This document shows, piece by piece, positions 31,571 through 40,452 of a DNA stretch of 64,000 nt. Source of the stretch: Parvimonas sp. oral taxon 393 str. F0440 (GTDB lineage: Bacteria > Bacillota > Clostridia > Tissierellales > Peptoniphilaceae). Location: the NCBI GenBank assembly GCA_000223315.2, contig AFUS01000004.1, positions 620,001-684,000 on the forward strand, written 5' to 3'. The notes below the pieces were generated by a model. It did no database searches. It was not told the DNA's origin and was given only the letters and a program-made list of their open reading frames with translations. Positions within the stretch are counted from its first letter, which is position 1. Every line of letters starts with the position of its first letter. The translations under genes were made by a program, and so were the position numbers.

Positions 31571-33175
31571 ATGTCTATTTTCATTTCTGTTTTAGGAGGT
31601 TTAGGTTTGTTCTTGTATGGAATGAATCTAATGGGATCAGGACTACAAAAGTCTTGTGGTGAAAGATTAAAAGGAATAATTGCTGCAATAACTAAAAATA
31701 GAATTTATGCTGTTTTGGTTGGTATTTTTGTTACAATGATTATTCAATCAAGTTCAGCAACTACAATAATGACAATTGGTTTTGTAAATGCAGGGTTTAT
31801 GACTTTAGCTCAATCTGTTGGAATAATAATAGGTGCAAATGTAGGGACAACTATTACTGCGCAAATTATTGCATTTGATATTGCAAAATATGCACCGTTG
31901 GTTATAGCCATAGGAGTTTTTCTATGGATGAGAGCTAAAAACGATAGAAAAAAAGATATATCTGAAATTTTAATTGGATTTGGTATTTTATTTTTAGGTA
32001 TGTCCATTATGAGTAATGGTTTAGCACCACTTGCTCAAGAAGAATGGTTTAAAGAGATACTTATGAAATTGAATAATCCTTTTGTAGGAGTGTTAGCCGG
32101 TCTGATGTTAACTACAATATTACAATCTTCATCAGCTTCAATAGGTTTATTGGAAGCGTTAGGAATGCAGGGAGCAATAAATATAAATCAGGCATTTGGT
32201 ATTCTATTTGGAGATAACATAGGAACAACTACAACCGCTATGATTTCAAGTATAGGAGCTAGCAAAAATGCTAAAAGGGCTGCGTTTATACATTTTCTAT
32301 TTAACTTAATTGGAACTTTAATATTTATGACTGTATTAAGAATACCTGTTCAATATTTAGTGGAATATATCTCGCCAGGAAATGTTCAAAGACAGATTGC
32401 TAATGCTCATACATTTTTTAATATAATTAATGTTTTAATTCAATTGCCTTTTTCAAATTTTTTAGTTAAAATTTCTCAATTAGTTATTAAGGGTGATGAT
32501 ATAGTTGAAGAACGCTATTCTGAACATTTGGACAAGAGATTTTTTGAAACACCAAGTATTGCAATTATTCAAGCACAAAAAGAAGTTATAAGAATGGGTG
32601 AAATTGTAATAGAATCTCTTGAAAAAACTATAGATGCATTTAAAACTAAGAGTAGTAAGAATATAGAGTTTGTTCTCAATAGGGAAAAGATGATAAATGG
32701 ACTTGAAAAAGAAATTATTGATTATTTAGTTCCATTAGCAGATAAAAATTTATCTGATGAAGAAAAGCATAAAGTCTTTGTGATGATGTATTCAATAAAT
32801 GATTATGAAAGAATTGGAGATCACTGTGAGAATATTATTGAGTTGATTCAGGAAATAAAAGATGAAAATTCAGTATTCAGTAAGACCGCTTTTGATGAAT
32901 ATGATAAAATATCATCAGATGTAATGAAAATAGTTGTTGATACAACAAATGCATATAAAGATAATGATCTTGAATTGGCAAAAAATTGTATAAATATAGA
33001 GGAAGAAGTGGATATCTTGGAAGAAAGTTATAGAAGAAATCATATGGATAGAATTAATAGAGGTATATGTGATACAAATTCAGGTGTAAAATTTTTGGAT
33101 ATATTATCTAACTTAGAAAGAATTGCAGACCACGGTGTAAATATTGCAAATTACACATTAGGAAAGGAATTATAA
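31571..33175 (+). CDS. Na/Pi cotransporter family protein with PhoU-like domain
   Basis: The N-terminal ~320 residues form the repeated Na/Pi transporter core. Each half has a QSSSA motif (VTMIIQSSSATTIMT and LTTILQSSSASIGLL) and a GxNxGTT or GDNIGTT loop. The remaining ~210 residues are a helical PhoU-like domain. The protein probably imports phosphate with sodium. GGAGG precedes the ATG at 31571; the upstream ATG of the longer frame has no site. It is 534 residues and monocistronic. Phosphate is a co-substrate of glycine reductase, but a link is only a thought. Confidence 0.92.
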   Translation: MSIFISVLGGLGLFLYGMNLMGSGLQKSCGERLKGIIAAITKNRIYAVLVGIFVTMIIQSSSATTIMTIGFVNAGFMTLAQSVGIIIGANVGTTITAQIIAFDIAKYAPLVIAIGVFLWMRAKNDRKKDISEILIGFGILFLGMSIMSNGLAPLAQEEWFKEILMKLNNPFVGVLAGLMLTTILQSSSASIGLLEALGMQGAININQAFGILFGDNIGTTTTAMISSIGASKNAKRAAFIHFLFNLIGTLIFMTVLRIPVQYLVEYISPGNVQRQIANAHTFFNIINVLIQLPFSNFLVKISQLVIKGDDIVEERYSEHLDKRFFETPSIAIIQAQKEVIRMGEIVIESLEKTIDAFKTKSSKNIEFVLNREKMINGLEKEIIDYLVPLADKNLSDEEKHKVFVMMYSINDYERIGDHCENIIELIQEIKDENSVFSKTAFDEYDKISSDVMKIVVDTTNAYKDNDLELAKNCINIEEEVDILEESYRRNHMDRINRGICDTNSGVKFLDILSNLERIADHGVNIANYTLGKEL

Positions 33176-33246
33176 AAGATTGTTAAATTTATATACAAAT
33201 ACTTAAAGTTATAAAAAAGTTTTATTATGATTTTACCAAAAAATGC

Positions 33247-33275
33247 TTTACAATTGGGTAAACATAATATATAAT
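33247..33275 (+). promoter_or_regulatory. Promoter of trxB-grdEAB
   Basis: TTTACA at 33247-33252, 17-base spacer, TATAAT at 33270-33275. An inverted repeat TTTACC (33232-33237) / GGTAAA (33257-33262) straddles the -35 box and could be an operator. Confidence 0.7.
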
Positions 33276-33294
33276 AATAAACGGATATGGTTTC

Positions 33295-33323
33295 ATTACA
33301 GTTTATTATTTTTATACTGTAAT
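33295..33323 (+). promoter_or_regulatory. Inverted repeat in the trxB leader
   Basis: ATTACAGT (33295-33302) and ACTGTAAT (33316-33323) form a perfect 8-bp stem ending three bases before the ribosome binding site. It could be an RNA hairpin limiting translation or a repressor site. Confidence 0.5.
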
Positions 33324-33335
33324 TGGAGGTAAATT

Positions 33336-34265
33336 ATGTACGATTGTATAATAATCGGTGCAGGCCCTGCAGGAATTAGTGCTGGAATATATGCAGCAAG
33401 GGCTAGTATGAAGACTATAATAATAGAGAGAGGTACACCGGGTGGTTTAATTGCTAAAACTGATGAGATAGCTAATTATCCCGGAGCAGAAGACGTACCA
33501 ACAGGACCAGAGTTAATTGAAAGAATGGTTAAACAAGCAAAATCTTTTGGAGCTGAATTTATTACTGATACTGTTATAGATGTTGATTTTTCGGGAACTA
33601 ATAAAGTGGTTTATGGTGAAAATAAAACTTATGAAGGAAAATCAGTAATTATTGCTACTGGATCTAATCCAAGATTATTAAATGTTCCTGGAGAAAAGGA
33701 GTTTACAGGTAAAGGTATAGCTTATTGTGCAACTTGTGATGCACCATTTTTTCAAGATTTAGATATTTATGTTGTTGGTGCTGGAGAAGCAGCTGTTGAG
33801 GAAGCAATGTATCTTACAAAATTCGGAAGAACTGTTACTTTGTTGGCTAGAAAAGATAAATTATCTGTTGCTAAATCAATTGAAGAAAAAGCATTAAAAT
33901 GTGAAAAATTAAATATCATGTGGAATGTTGAAGTTGAAAGTTTTGAGGGGACTGGTTTGTTGGGAGCTATGAACATAGTGAATAATAAAACTGGTGAAAA
34001 GACTAAAATTGTTCCTAGAGAAGGTGACATGATATTCGGTGTATTTATTTTTGTAGGTTACATTCCAGAAAGTACAATTTTCAGCGGAAAGATTGATACT
34101 GATAGAAATTATATTATATCAGATGAAACAATGAAAACTAGTGTTGAAGGTGTATTCGTCGCTGGCGATGTTAGAGTTAAAGAACTAAGACAAGTTGTTA
34201 CAGCGGTTAATGATGGAGCGATAGCAGCAATTAATGCTAGAAAATATGTCGAGAGTTTAGAATAA
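33336..34265 (+). CDS. trxB: Thioredoxin reductase-like flavoprotein
   Basis: The 309-residue protein has an FAD motif (IIGAGPAGISAGIYAARA), the redox-active CATC (Cys131, Cys134) and a C-terminal FAD motif (GVFVAGDVRVKELRQVVTA). It reduces thioredoxin, which in turn reduces the glycine reductase selenoproteins. The usual NADPH signature HRRxxFR is replaced by LARKDKLSV after GAGEAAVEE. The electron donor may therefore not be NADPH; ferredoxin-dependent relatives in clostridia lack this signature. In many Clostridia trxA follows trxB, but here grdE comes next, 52 bases on. GGAGG precedes the ATG. Confidence 0.9.
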   Translation: MYDCIIIGAGPAGISAGIYAARASMKTIIIERGTPGGLIAKTDEIANYPGAEDVPTGPELIERMVKQAKSFGAEFITDTVIDVDFSGTNKVVYGENKTYEGKSVIIATGSNPRLLNVPGEKEFTGKGIAYCATCDAPFFQDLDIYVVGAGEAAVEEAMYLTKFGRTVTLLARKDKLSVAKSIEEKALKCEKLNIMWNVEVESFEGTGLLGAMNIVNNKTGEKTKIVPREGDMIFGVFIFVGYIPESTIFSGKIDTDRNYIISDETMKTSVEGVFVAGDVRVKELRQVVTAVNDGAIAAINARKYVESLE

Positions 34266-34317
34266 TTGAATTTAATTCCGAAAGGATTAAATATATAAAT
34301 TTTAAGGAGGTGAGTAT

Positions 34318-35604
34318 ATGCGTCTAGAATTAGGAAAAATCTTAATTAACGATGTTAAATTTTGTTCAGAAACAAAAGTTGACAAAGGTGTTTTATACAT
34401 TAATAAAGAAGAGTTAATAGCTCATTTAATGGATGATGAACACTTAAAATCAGTAGACGTAGATCTTGCAAAACCAGGTGAAAGTGTAAGAATTACTCCA
34501 ATTAAGGATGTTGTAGAACCAAGAGTAAAGGTTAACGGAGCAGGTGGAGTATTCCCTGGAATGATTTCAAAAGTTGATGTAGTTGGTTCAGGAAGAACTC
34601 ATGTTCTTAAGGGAGCAGCAGTAATGACAGTTGGTAAAATAGTTGGTTTCCAAGAAGGTATTGTTGATATGCAAGGACCGGGGGCTGAATATACACCATT
34701 CTCAAAAACTAATAATATAGTATTGATTGTGGAACCAGCTGAAGGAGTTGCAACTCATGCTTATGAAAAGGCTGTTAGAATGGCTGGATTAAAGGCTGCT
34801 ACTTATTTAGGATTAGCTGGAAAAGAAGTTGAACCGGATGAAGTAGAAGTATTTGAAACTAAACCATTATTTGAACAAGCTGAAGAATTAAAACATTTAC
34901 CAAAAGTAGCTTATGTACAAATGTTACAATCACAAGGATTATTACATGATACATATGTTTACGGTGTAGATGCAAAACAAATAGTTCCAACAATATTATA
35001 TCCAACAGAATTAATGGATGGAGCTATCTTAAGTGGTAATTGTGTATCTGCTTGTGATAAGAATACAACATATCATCACTTAAATAACCCTGTTGTTAGA
35101 GCAATGTATGAACAACATGGAAAAGAAATTAACTTTGTTGGTGTTATTATCACTAACGAAAATGTATATTTAGCAGATAAAGAAAGATCATCAAACTGGA
35201 CTGCTAAATTATGTGAATTTTTAAATCTTGATGGAGCTATCGTATCTCAAGAAGGATTCGGTAACCCAGATACAGACTTAATAATGAACTGTAAGAAAAT
35301 TGAAGGTAAGGGCGTTAAAACTGTTATTATCACTGACGAATATGCAGGAAGAGACGGTGCTAGCCAATCATTAGCTGATGCTGACGTAGCTGCAAATGCA
35401 GTAGTAACAGGTGGTAATGCTAACGAAACTATCGTATTACCTAAGATGGATAAAGTTATCGGAACTTTAGACTATGTTGACATTATTGCTGGTGGATTTG
35501 ATGGATCATTAAGAGAAGATGGTTCAATCATGGTTGAATTACAAGCAATAACTGGAGCAACTAATGAATTAGGATTTAATAGATTATCAGCTACTGGCTA
35601 TTAA
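34318..35604 (+). CDS. grdE: Glycine reductase complex B, proprotein GrdE
   Basis: GrdE is the precursor of two subunits of the substrate-binding protein B. It is cleaved at an internal cysteine to form a pyruvoyl group that binds glycine as a Schiff base. Cys242, in ILSGNCVSACDKN, is at the known cleavage position. At 428 residues it is full length. It matches the glycine-type B protein, and the neighbours grdA and grdB agree with glycine rather than betaine or sarcosine. AAGGAGGTGAG precedes the ATG. Confidence 0.97.
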   Translation: MRLELGKILINDVKFCSETKVDKGVLYINKEELIAHLMDDEHLKSVDVDLAKPGESVRITPIKDVVEPRVKVNGAGGVFPGMISKVDVVGSGRTHVLKGAAVMTVGKIVGFQEGIVDMQGPGAEYTPFSKTNNIVLIVEPAEGVATHAYEKAVRMAGLKAATYLGLAGKEVEPDEVEVFETKPLFEQAEELKHLPKVAYVQMLQSQGLLHDTYVYGVDAKQIVPTILYPTELMDGAILSGNCVSACDKNTTYHHLNNPVVRAMYEQHGKEINFVGVIITNENVYLADKERSSNWTAKLCEFLNLDGAIVSQEGFGNPDTDLIMNCKKIEGKGVKTVIITDEYAGRDGASQSLADADVAANAVVTGGNANETIVLPKMDKVIGTLDYVDIIAGGFDGSLREDGSIMVELQAITGATNELGFNRLSATGY

Positions 35605-35677
35605 AATTTATTAAATACACGGAATATTATATAAAATTAAACGAAAATAAAATATATAGAAAGGATGTGTTAGCGAT

Positions 35678-36142
35678 ATGGCACTTTTTACAGAAAATAC
35701 AAAAGTAATCATAATCGGTGATAGAGATGGTATACCAGGACCAGCTATGGAAGAATGTGTCGCTACAACTCCTGCAGAAATAGTATTTTCAGCAACTGAA
35801 TGTTTTGTCTGAACTGCAGCAGGAGCAATGGACTTAGAAAATCAAAGAAGGGTAAAAGAATTAGCAGAAAAATACGGTGCAGAAAATTGTTTAGTTCTTT
35901 TAGGAGCATCTGAAGCAGAATCAGCAGCATTAGCAGCTGAAACTGTAACTACAGGAGACCCTACTTTTGCAGGTCCATTAGCAGGAGTTCAGTTAGGACT
36001 TAAAGTATATCACGCAGTTGAACCTGAATTTAAAGCAGAAGTTGATGAATCAGTTTATGATGACCAAATTGGTATGATGGAAATGGTTCTTGACTGTGAT
36101 GCTATCATTGAAGCTGTAAGTGAAATTAGAAATTCATTATAA
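35678..36142 (+). CDS. grdA: Glycine reductase protein A, selenoprotein GrdA
   Basis: GrdA carries the carboxymethyl group on selenium between proteins B and C and is itself reduced by thioredoxin. The start is ATG 35678 after AAGGATGTG. An in-frame TGA at 35810-35812 falls at codon 44 in [13 protein letters not shown], exactly the conserved CxxU selenocysteine site. The remainder continues in frame to TAA at 36142, giving 154 residues. A plain gene finder would report only the tail from 35828. The segment after the TGA must hold the SECIS element, but I see only weak stems there. Confidence 0.97.
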
Positions 36143-36195
36143 TTTGTAATTAAGAAAAAAATCATATATAAATATATGATAGAGAGGTGATTAGT

Positions 36196-37503
36196 GTGGA
36201 AAAATTAAGAGTAGTTCACTATATAAACCAATTCTTTGCTGGTATAGGTGGAGAAGAAAAGGCAGATTATAAACCAGAAGTCAGAGAAGAAAAAATTGGA
36301 CCTGGTTTAGCATTAAATGCCGGTTTTAAGGGTGAAGCTGAAATAGTTGCTACAGTTATCTGCGGAGACAGCTATTTTGGTGAAAATATGGACCAAGCTA
36401 AAGCAGAAGTTTTAGAAATGGTTAAAAAGTATAATCCAGATTTATTCATAGCAGGTCCTGCATTTAATGCTGGTCGTTATGGAGTTGCTGCTGGTACAAT
36501 TACTGAAGCTGTTCAAAATGAATTGGGTATTCCGGCTTTAACTGGTATGTATATTGAAAACCCAGGTGCAGATATGTTCAAAAAGAGCATATATATAGTT
36601 TCAACTAAAAATAGTGCTGCAGGTATGAAAGATGCTGTAAGCAAAATGGTTCCACTTGCAATGAAACTTGTTAAAGGAGAAGAAATTGGTTCTCCAGCTG
36701 AAGAAGGTTACATTGAAAGAGGAGTTAGAAAGAACATATTTAGAGAAGATTTTGGTGGTAAGAGAGCTGTAAATATGATGATTAAAAAGTTAAAAGGTGA
36801 GGAATTCGAAACAGAATTTCCAATGCCACACTTTGACAGAGTAGATCCAAATCCAGCTGTTAAAGATATTACAAAAGCTAAGATTGCTTTGGTAACATCA
36901 GGTGGTATTGTTCCACATGGAAATCCGGATCATATTGAGTCTTCATCAGCTTCAAAATATGGTAAATATGATATTGAAGGTGTAATGGATCTTAAAGAAG
37001 GCGAATGGGAAACAGCACATGGTGGTTATGACCCTGTTTATGCTAACCAAGATGCAGATAGAGTTTTACCTGTTGATGTTTTAAGAGAACTTGAAAAGAA
37101 GGGTGAAATTGGAAGTCTTCATAGATATTTCTATACTACAGTAGGAAATGGTACAGCTGTAGCTTCTGCAAAAGCATTTGCAGAAAAATACAGCAAAGAA
37201 TTGGTTGCTGATGGAGTAGATGCAGTTATATTAACATCTACTTGAGGTACTTGTACACGTTGCGGTGCAACGATGGTAAAAGAAATTGAGAGAGCTGGAA
37301 TTCCAGTAGTACATGTATGTACTGTAACTCCAATTTCATTAACAGTAGGAGCTAACAGAATTGTTCCTGCTATAGCAATTCCTCATCCATTAGGTAATCC
37401 TAAATTGAGCCATGAAGAAGAATATGCATTAAGAATGGGTATTGTTAAAAAAGCATTAAAAGCTTTATCAACTGAAGTTGATGGACAAACAATATTTGAA
37501 TAA
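36196..37503 (+). CDS. grdB: Glycine reductase complex B, selenoprotein GrdB
   Basis: GrdB is the selenium subunit of protein B, which cleaves glycine's C-N bond and releases ammonia. The start is GTG 36196 after AGAGAGGTG (MEKLRVVHYINQFFAGIGGE). An in-frame TGA at 37243-37245 is codon 350, in LTST-U-GTCTRCGATM, the conserved UxxC position. Translation continues to 37503, giving 435 residues. A perfect 6-bp hairpin (CGTTGC, loop GGT, GCAACG) at 37258-37272 lies 12 bases after the TGA, the place and shape of a bacterial SECIS. A terminator follows the gene. Confidence 0.97.
37258..37272 (+). promoter_or_regulatory. Candidate SECIS element of grdB
   Basis: CGTTGC / GCAACG with a GGT loop, 12 bases downstream of the UGA. 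Bacterial SECIS hairpins lie in the coding region just after the UGA and show G and U in the apical loop for SelB. Confidence 0.7.
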
Positions 37504-37512
37504 TTTTTAAGT

Positions 37513-37546
37513 AAAAAAAGGTGTCAGGTATTGACACCTTTTTAAT
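37513..37546 (+). terminator. Terminator between grdB and grdC
   Basis: GGTGTCA (37520-37526) pairs with TGACACC (37532-37538), with A7 before and T5 after. It would limit read-through from the selenoprotein genes into grdCD. Confidence 0.88.
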
Positions 37547-37559
37547 TTAGTGGTATTCT
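37531..37559 (+). promoter_or_regulatory. Promoter of grdC-grdD, overlapping the terminator
   Basis: A consensus TTGACA at 37531-37536 lies in the right arm of the terminator. TATTCT follows at 37554-37559 after 17 bases, with TG one base ahead (extended -10). Confidence 0.72.
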
Positions 37560-37634
37560 ATTATGTAAGGGTAGTTGGCTTATATGCAATACATACTGTG
37601 CTATCTGTTTTTTATATTAAAGGAGGTAATTAAG

Positions 37635-39176
37635 ATGAATTTTCCTGTATTAAAAGGAACTTCTTACGTATTAGTTCATGCGCCAGACATGATAATTCAA
37701 AATGGAACAACTCAAACTACTGAAAAGGCTTTAAATCCTAATTCAGAATATCTAAAAGAAATACCAAAACATATTAGAAAATATGAAGAAGTATTAAATT
37801 ATTTACCAAATCAAGTTTATATTGGAAATAAAAGACCTGAAGATTTAAAGGCTGTACCACAACCTTGGTCAGATAAAGAAAAATATTTGACTGATTCTCC
37901 AAGAGTTGGTAAATATGGTGAAATAATGCCTGAAAATGAATTCATTGGCCTTATGAAGATTTGTGATGCTTTTGATTTGGTCTATCTTAACAAAGAATTT
38001 ACTGAATCTGTAAAAGCTGATTTGGAAAAACACCCATTAGTAAGTGAAGCATTAGTAGCTAGATTAAAAGAAGGTGTTGAACAATCTGTACTTGAAGGAC
38101 ATATGGATAACCATGCTGAAGGTTTATATTTTGAAGATAAATTAGTAGGTGTAGTTACTAGAGCACATGATGTTGATGTTAACTTGTCAGCACATGTTAT
38201 GTTAGAAAATTTAGTTACTAAAGCATCTGGATTATTAGCTGCTTTACATTTAGTAGATAAAAATGATTTAGATCCTAATGATGTTGAATATATTATTGAA
38301 TGTTCAGAAGAAGCATGCGGAGATATGAACCAAAGAGGTGGTGGTAACTTTGCAAAATCTATAGCTGAATTAGCTGGATTTAATAGTGCTTCAGGTTCTG
38401 ATTTAAGAGGATTCTGTGCTGCTCCAACTCATACTTTAATTGCTGCATCTTCCCATGTTCATGCTGGAACATTTAAGAATGTTGTTATTGTTGCTGGAGG
38501 ATGTACAGCTAAGTTGGGTATGAATGGTAAAGACCATCTTAAAAAAGGATTACCAATACTAGAAGATTGTATCGGAGGATTTGCTGCATTAATTTCTGAA
38601 AACGATGGAGTTAACCCTGTATTAAGAACAGATATAGTTGGAAGACATACAGTAGGAACTGGTTCATCACCACAAGCTGTAATGTCTGCTTTAGTTACTG
38701 CACCATTAGAAAAAGCTAATTTAACAGTTAAAGATGTTGATAAATATTCAGCAGAAATGCAAAATCCTGATATTACTAAACCTGCAGGAGCAGGAGATGT
38801 TCCAAACGCAAACTTCAAGATGATTGGTGCATTAGGAGTAATGAAAAAACAATTAGAAAAAGCTGAAATTGCAAGTTTTATTGAAAATCATGGTATGGAA
38901 GGATGGGCTCCAACACAAGGACATATTCCTTCAGGAGTTCCTTATTTAGGATTCTGTCGTGAAGACTTAACTACAGGAGAACTAAATAGAGCTATGATTA
39001 TTGGTAAAGGTTCTTTATTCTTAGGAAGAATGACTAACTTATTTGACGGTGTATCAATTGTTTTAGAAAGAAATTCAGGTAAATTAGAAGACAACTCTGG
39101 AGTTTCTAAGGAAGAAGTTAAGAAATTAGTTGCTGAAGCAATGAGAAATTTTGCATCTTCTTTAATTGAAGAATAG
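37635..39176 (+). CDS. grdC: Glycine reductase complex C, subunit GrdC
   Basis: GrdC is the large subunit of protein C, which releases acetyl phosphate from the carboxymethyl-selenoether of protein A. It shows FabH/thiolase-like stretches, such as IECSEEACGDMNQRGGGNFA, GFCAAPTHTLIAASSHVHAG and SFIENHGMEGWAPTQGHIPS. It is 513 residues long. The ATG at 37635 follows AAAGGAGGTAATTAAG; the upstream frame start at 37575 has no site. It starts a separate transcription unit with grdD. Confidence 0.96.
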   Translation: MNFPVLKGTSYVLVHAPDMIIQNGTTQTTEKALNPNSEYLKEIPKHIRKYEEVLNYLPNQVYIGNKRPEDLKAVPQPWSDKEKYLTDSPRVGKYGEIMPENEFIGLMKICDAFDLVYLNKEFTESVKADLEKHPLVSEALVARLKEGVEQSVLEGHMDNHAEGLYFEDKLVGVVTRAHDVDVNLSAHVMLENLVTKASGLLAALHLVDKNDLDPNDVEYIIECSEEACGDMNQRGGGNFAKSIAELAGFNSASGSDLRGFCAAPTHTLIAASSHVHAGTFKNVVIVAGGCTAKLGMNGKDHLKKGLPILEDCIGGFAALISENDGVNPVLRTDIVGRHTVGTGSSPQAVMSALVTAPLEKANLTVKDVDKYSAEMQNPDITKPAGAGDVPNANFKMIGALGVMKKQLEKAEIASFIENHGMEGWAPTQGHIPSGVPYLGFCREDLTTGELNRAMIIGKGSLFLGRMTNLFDGVSIVLERNSGKLEDNSGVSKEEVKKLVAEAMRNFASSLIEE

Positions 39177-39186
39177 AGGTGATTTC

Positions 39187-40347
39187 ATGTCTGATATTAA
39201 AAAAGTAATTGGTAATGTCTTTGAAGAAATAGCTACTGGTTTAGAAACTGGAGCATTTGGAAAAAGACCAAGAATTGCTGTTACAACTTTAGGCAGTGAA
39301 CATGGATTAGATAATGTTGTTAAAGGAGCTGAATTAGCTCAATCAAGAGATAAAAGTGTTGAATATTGTATAATTGGACCTGAAGTTAATACTTCATTAA
39401 AACAATATGTTGTTGCAAATGAAGAAGAAGGTTACAAAAAAATGGAATCACTTTTAGATAGTGGAGAAATTGATGGCTGCGTTACAATGCATTATAGTTT
39501 TCCAATTGGAGTTTCTACTGTAGGTAGAGTTGTTACTCCGGCTGCTGCGAAAGAAATGATTATTGCAACTACTACTGGTACTTCTTCTGCACATAGAGTA
39601 GAAGGTATGGTTAAAAATGGTATTTATGGAATTATAGTTGCTAAAGCATTAGGAATTCAAAATCCAACAGTTGGAATTTTGAATGTTGATAATGCAGTTT
39701 CAGTTGAAAGAGCATTTAAAGAATTAAAAGAAAATGGATATGATATGAACTTTGCTGAATCTAATAGAGCTGACGGTGGAGTTTTAATGAGAGGAAATGA
39801 CTTATTACAAGGAGTTCCTGATGTTATGGTTAATGATACTTTAACAGGAAATCTATTGATGAAAGTATTCTCATCATACACTACTGGTGGTGGATTTGAA
39901 GCTATGGGTTATGGATATGGACCTGGAATTGGTGAAGGATACGAAAGATTAGTTCTTATAGTATCAAGAGCTTCAGGTTTCCCAGTAATTGCTAACGCAA
40001 TGACTTATGCCGGACAATTAGTTAAAGGTAATATCAAAGAAGTTTCAAAGAAAGAGTTTGAAAAAGCAAACAAAGCTGGTTTAAAGGCTATTTTAGAAAA
40101 AATAACTTCTGCTGGTGCTAAAAAAGCTGAACCAGAAGAAGAAGTTAAATGTCCTGCTGAAGAACAAGCTACTGCTACAATTGGTGGTATTGACATTCTT
40201 AAACTTGAAGATGCTAAGGTTGCTTTATGGAAAAATAATATATTTGCAAAAACTGGAATGGGTTGTACTGGACCAGTTGTAATGGTTAATGATGCAAATC
40301 TTGAAAAAGCCAAAGAAATCTTAACAAAAGAAGGTTATATTGCTTAA
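39187..40347 (+). CDS. grdD: Glycine reductase complex C, subunit GrdD
   Basis: GrdD is the small subunit of protein C and resembles the PlsX/phosphotransacetylase fold. Cys98 (DGCVTMHYS) and Cys360 (TGMGCTGPVV) match the two conserved cysteines, the latter thought to carry the acetyl thioester before phosphorolysis. It is 386 residues long. The ATG at 39187 follows GAGGTGATTTC, ten bases past grdC. A strong terminator ends the unit. Confidence 0.96.
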   Translation: MSDIKKVIGNVFEEIATGLETGAFGKRPRIAVTTLGSEHGLDNVVKGAELAQSRDKSVEYCIIGPEVNTSLKQYVVANEEEGYKKMESLLDSGEIDGCVTMHYSFPIGVSTVGRVVTPAAAKEMIIATTTGTSSAHRVEGMVKNGIYGIIVAKALGIQNPTVGILNVDNAVSVERAFKELKENGYDMNFAESNRADGGVLMRGNDLLQGVPDVMVNDTLTGNLLMKVFSSYTTGGGFEAMGYGYGPGIGEGYERLVLIVSRASGFPVIANAMTYAGQLVKGNIKEVSKKEFEKANKAGLKAILEKITSAGAKKAEPEEEVKCPAEEQATATIGGIDILKLEDAKVALWKNNIFAKTGMGCTGPVVMVNDANLEKAKEILTKEGYIA

Positions 40348-40351
40348 TAAA

Positions 40352-40384
40352 AAATAAAAAGAGAGTTTTTACTCTCTTTTTTGT
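40352..40384 (+). terminator. Terminator after grdD
   Basis: AAAGAGAGT pairs with ACTCTCTTT around TTTT, followed by T-run and a promoter immediately downstream. Confidence 0.88.
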
Positions 40385-40401
40385 TTGAAAATATTTAAAA
40401 G

Positions 40402-40410
40402 TGGTATAAT
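40402..40410 (+). promoter_or_regulatory. Extended -10 promoter of the peroxiredoxin gene
   Basis: TGGTATAAT at 40402-40410. A TTGAAA at 40385-40390 directly after the preceding U-tract is only 14 bases away, short for a -35. Confidence 0.5.
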
Positions 40411-40452
40411 AAATATGTCTTAGTAAAAAAGACAAATATAGGAGGTATTAAA

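Noticed and set aside
33176-33335. A glycine riboswitch upstream of trxB-grd, also looked for upstream of glyA
   Set aside because: No tandem or single glycine aptamer signature could be recognised in either leader; only short inverted repeats were found.
35828-36142. A separate 104-residue gene after a TGA
   Set aside because: It is the C-terminal part of GrdA; the TGA at 35810 is the selenocysteine codon in the conserved CFV-U-TAAG motif.
37273-37503. A separate 76-residue gene after a TGA
   Set aside because: It is the end of GrdB; the TGA at 37243 is selenocysteine 350 in the UxxC motif and the frame continues without a break.
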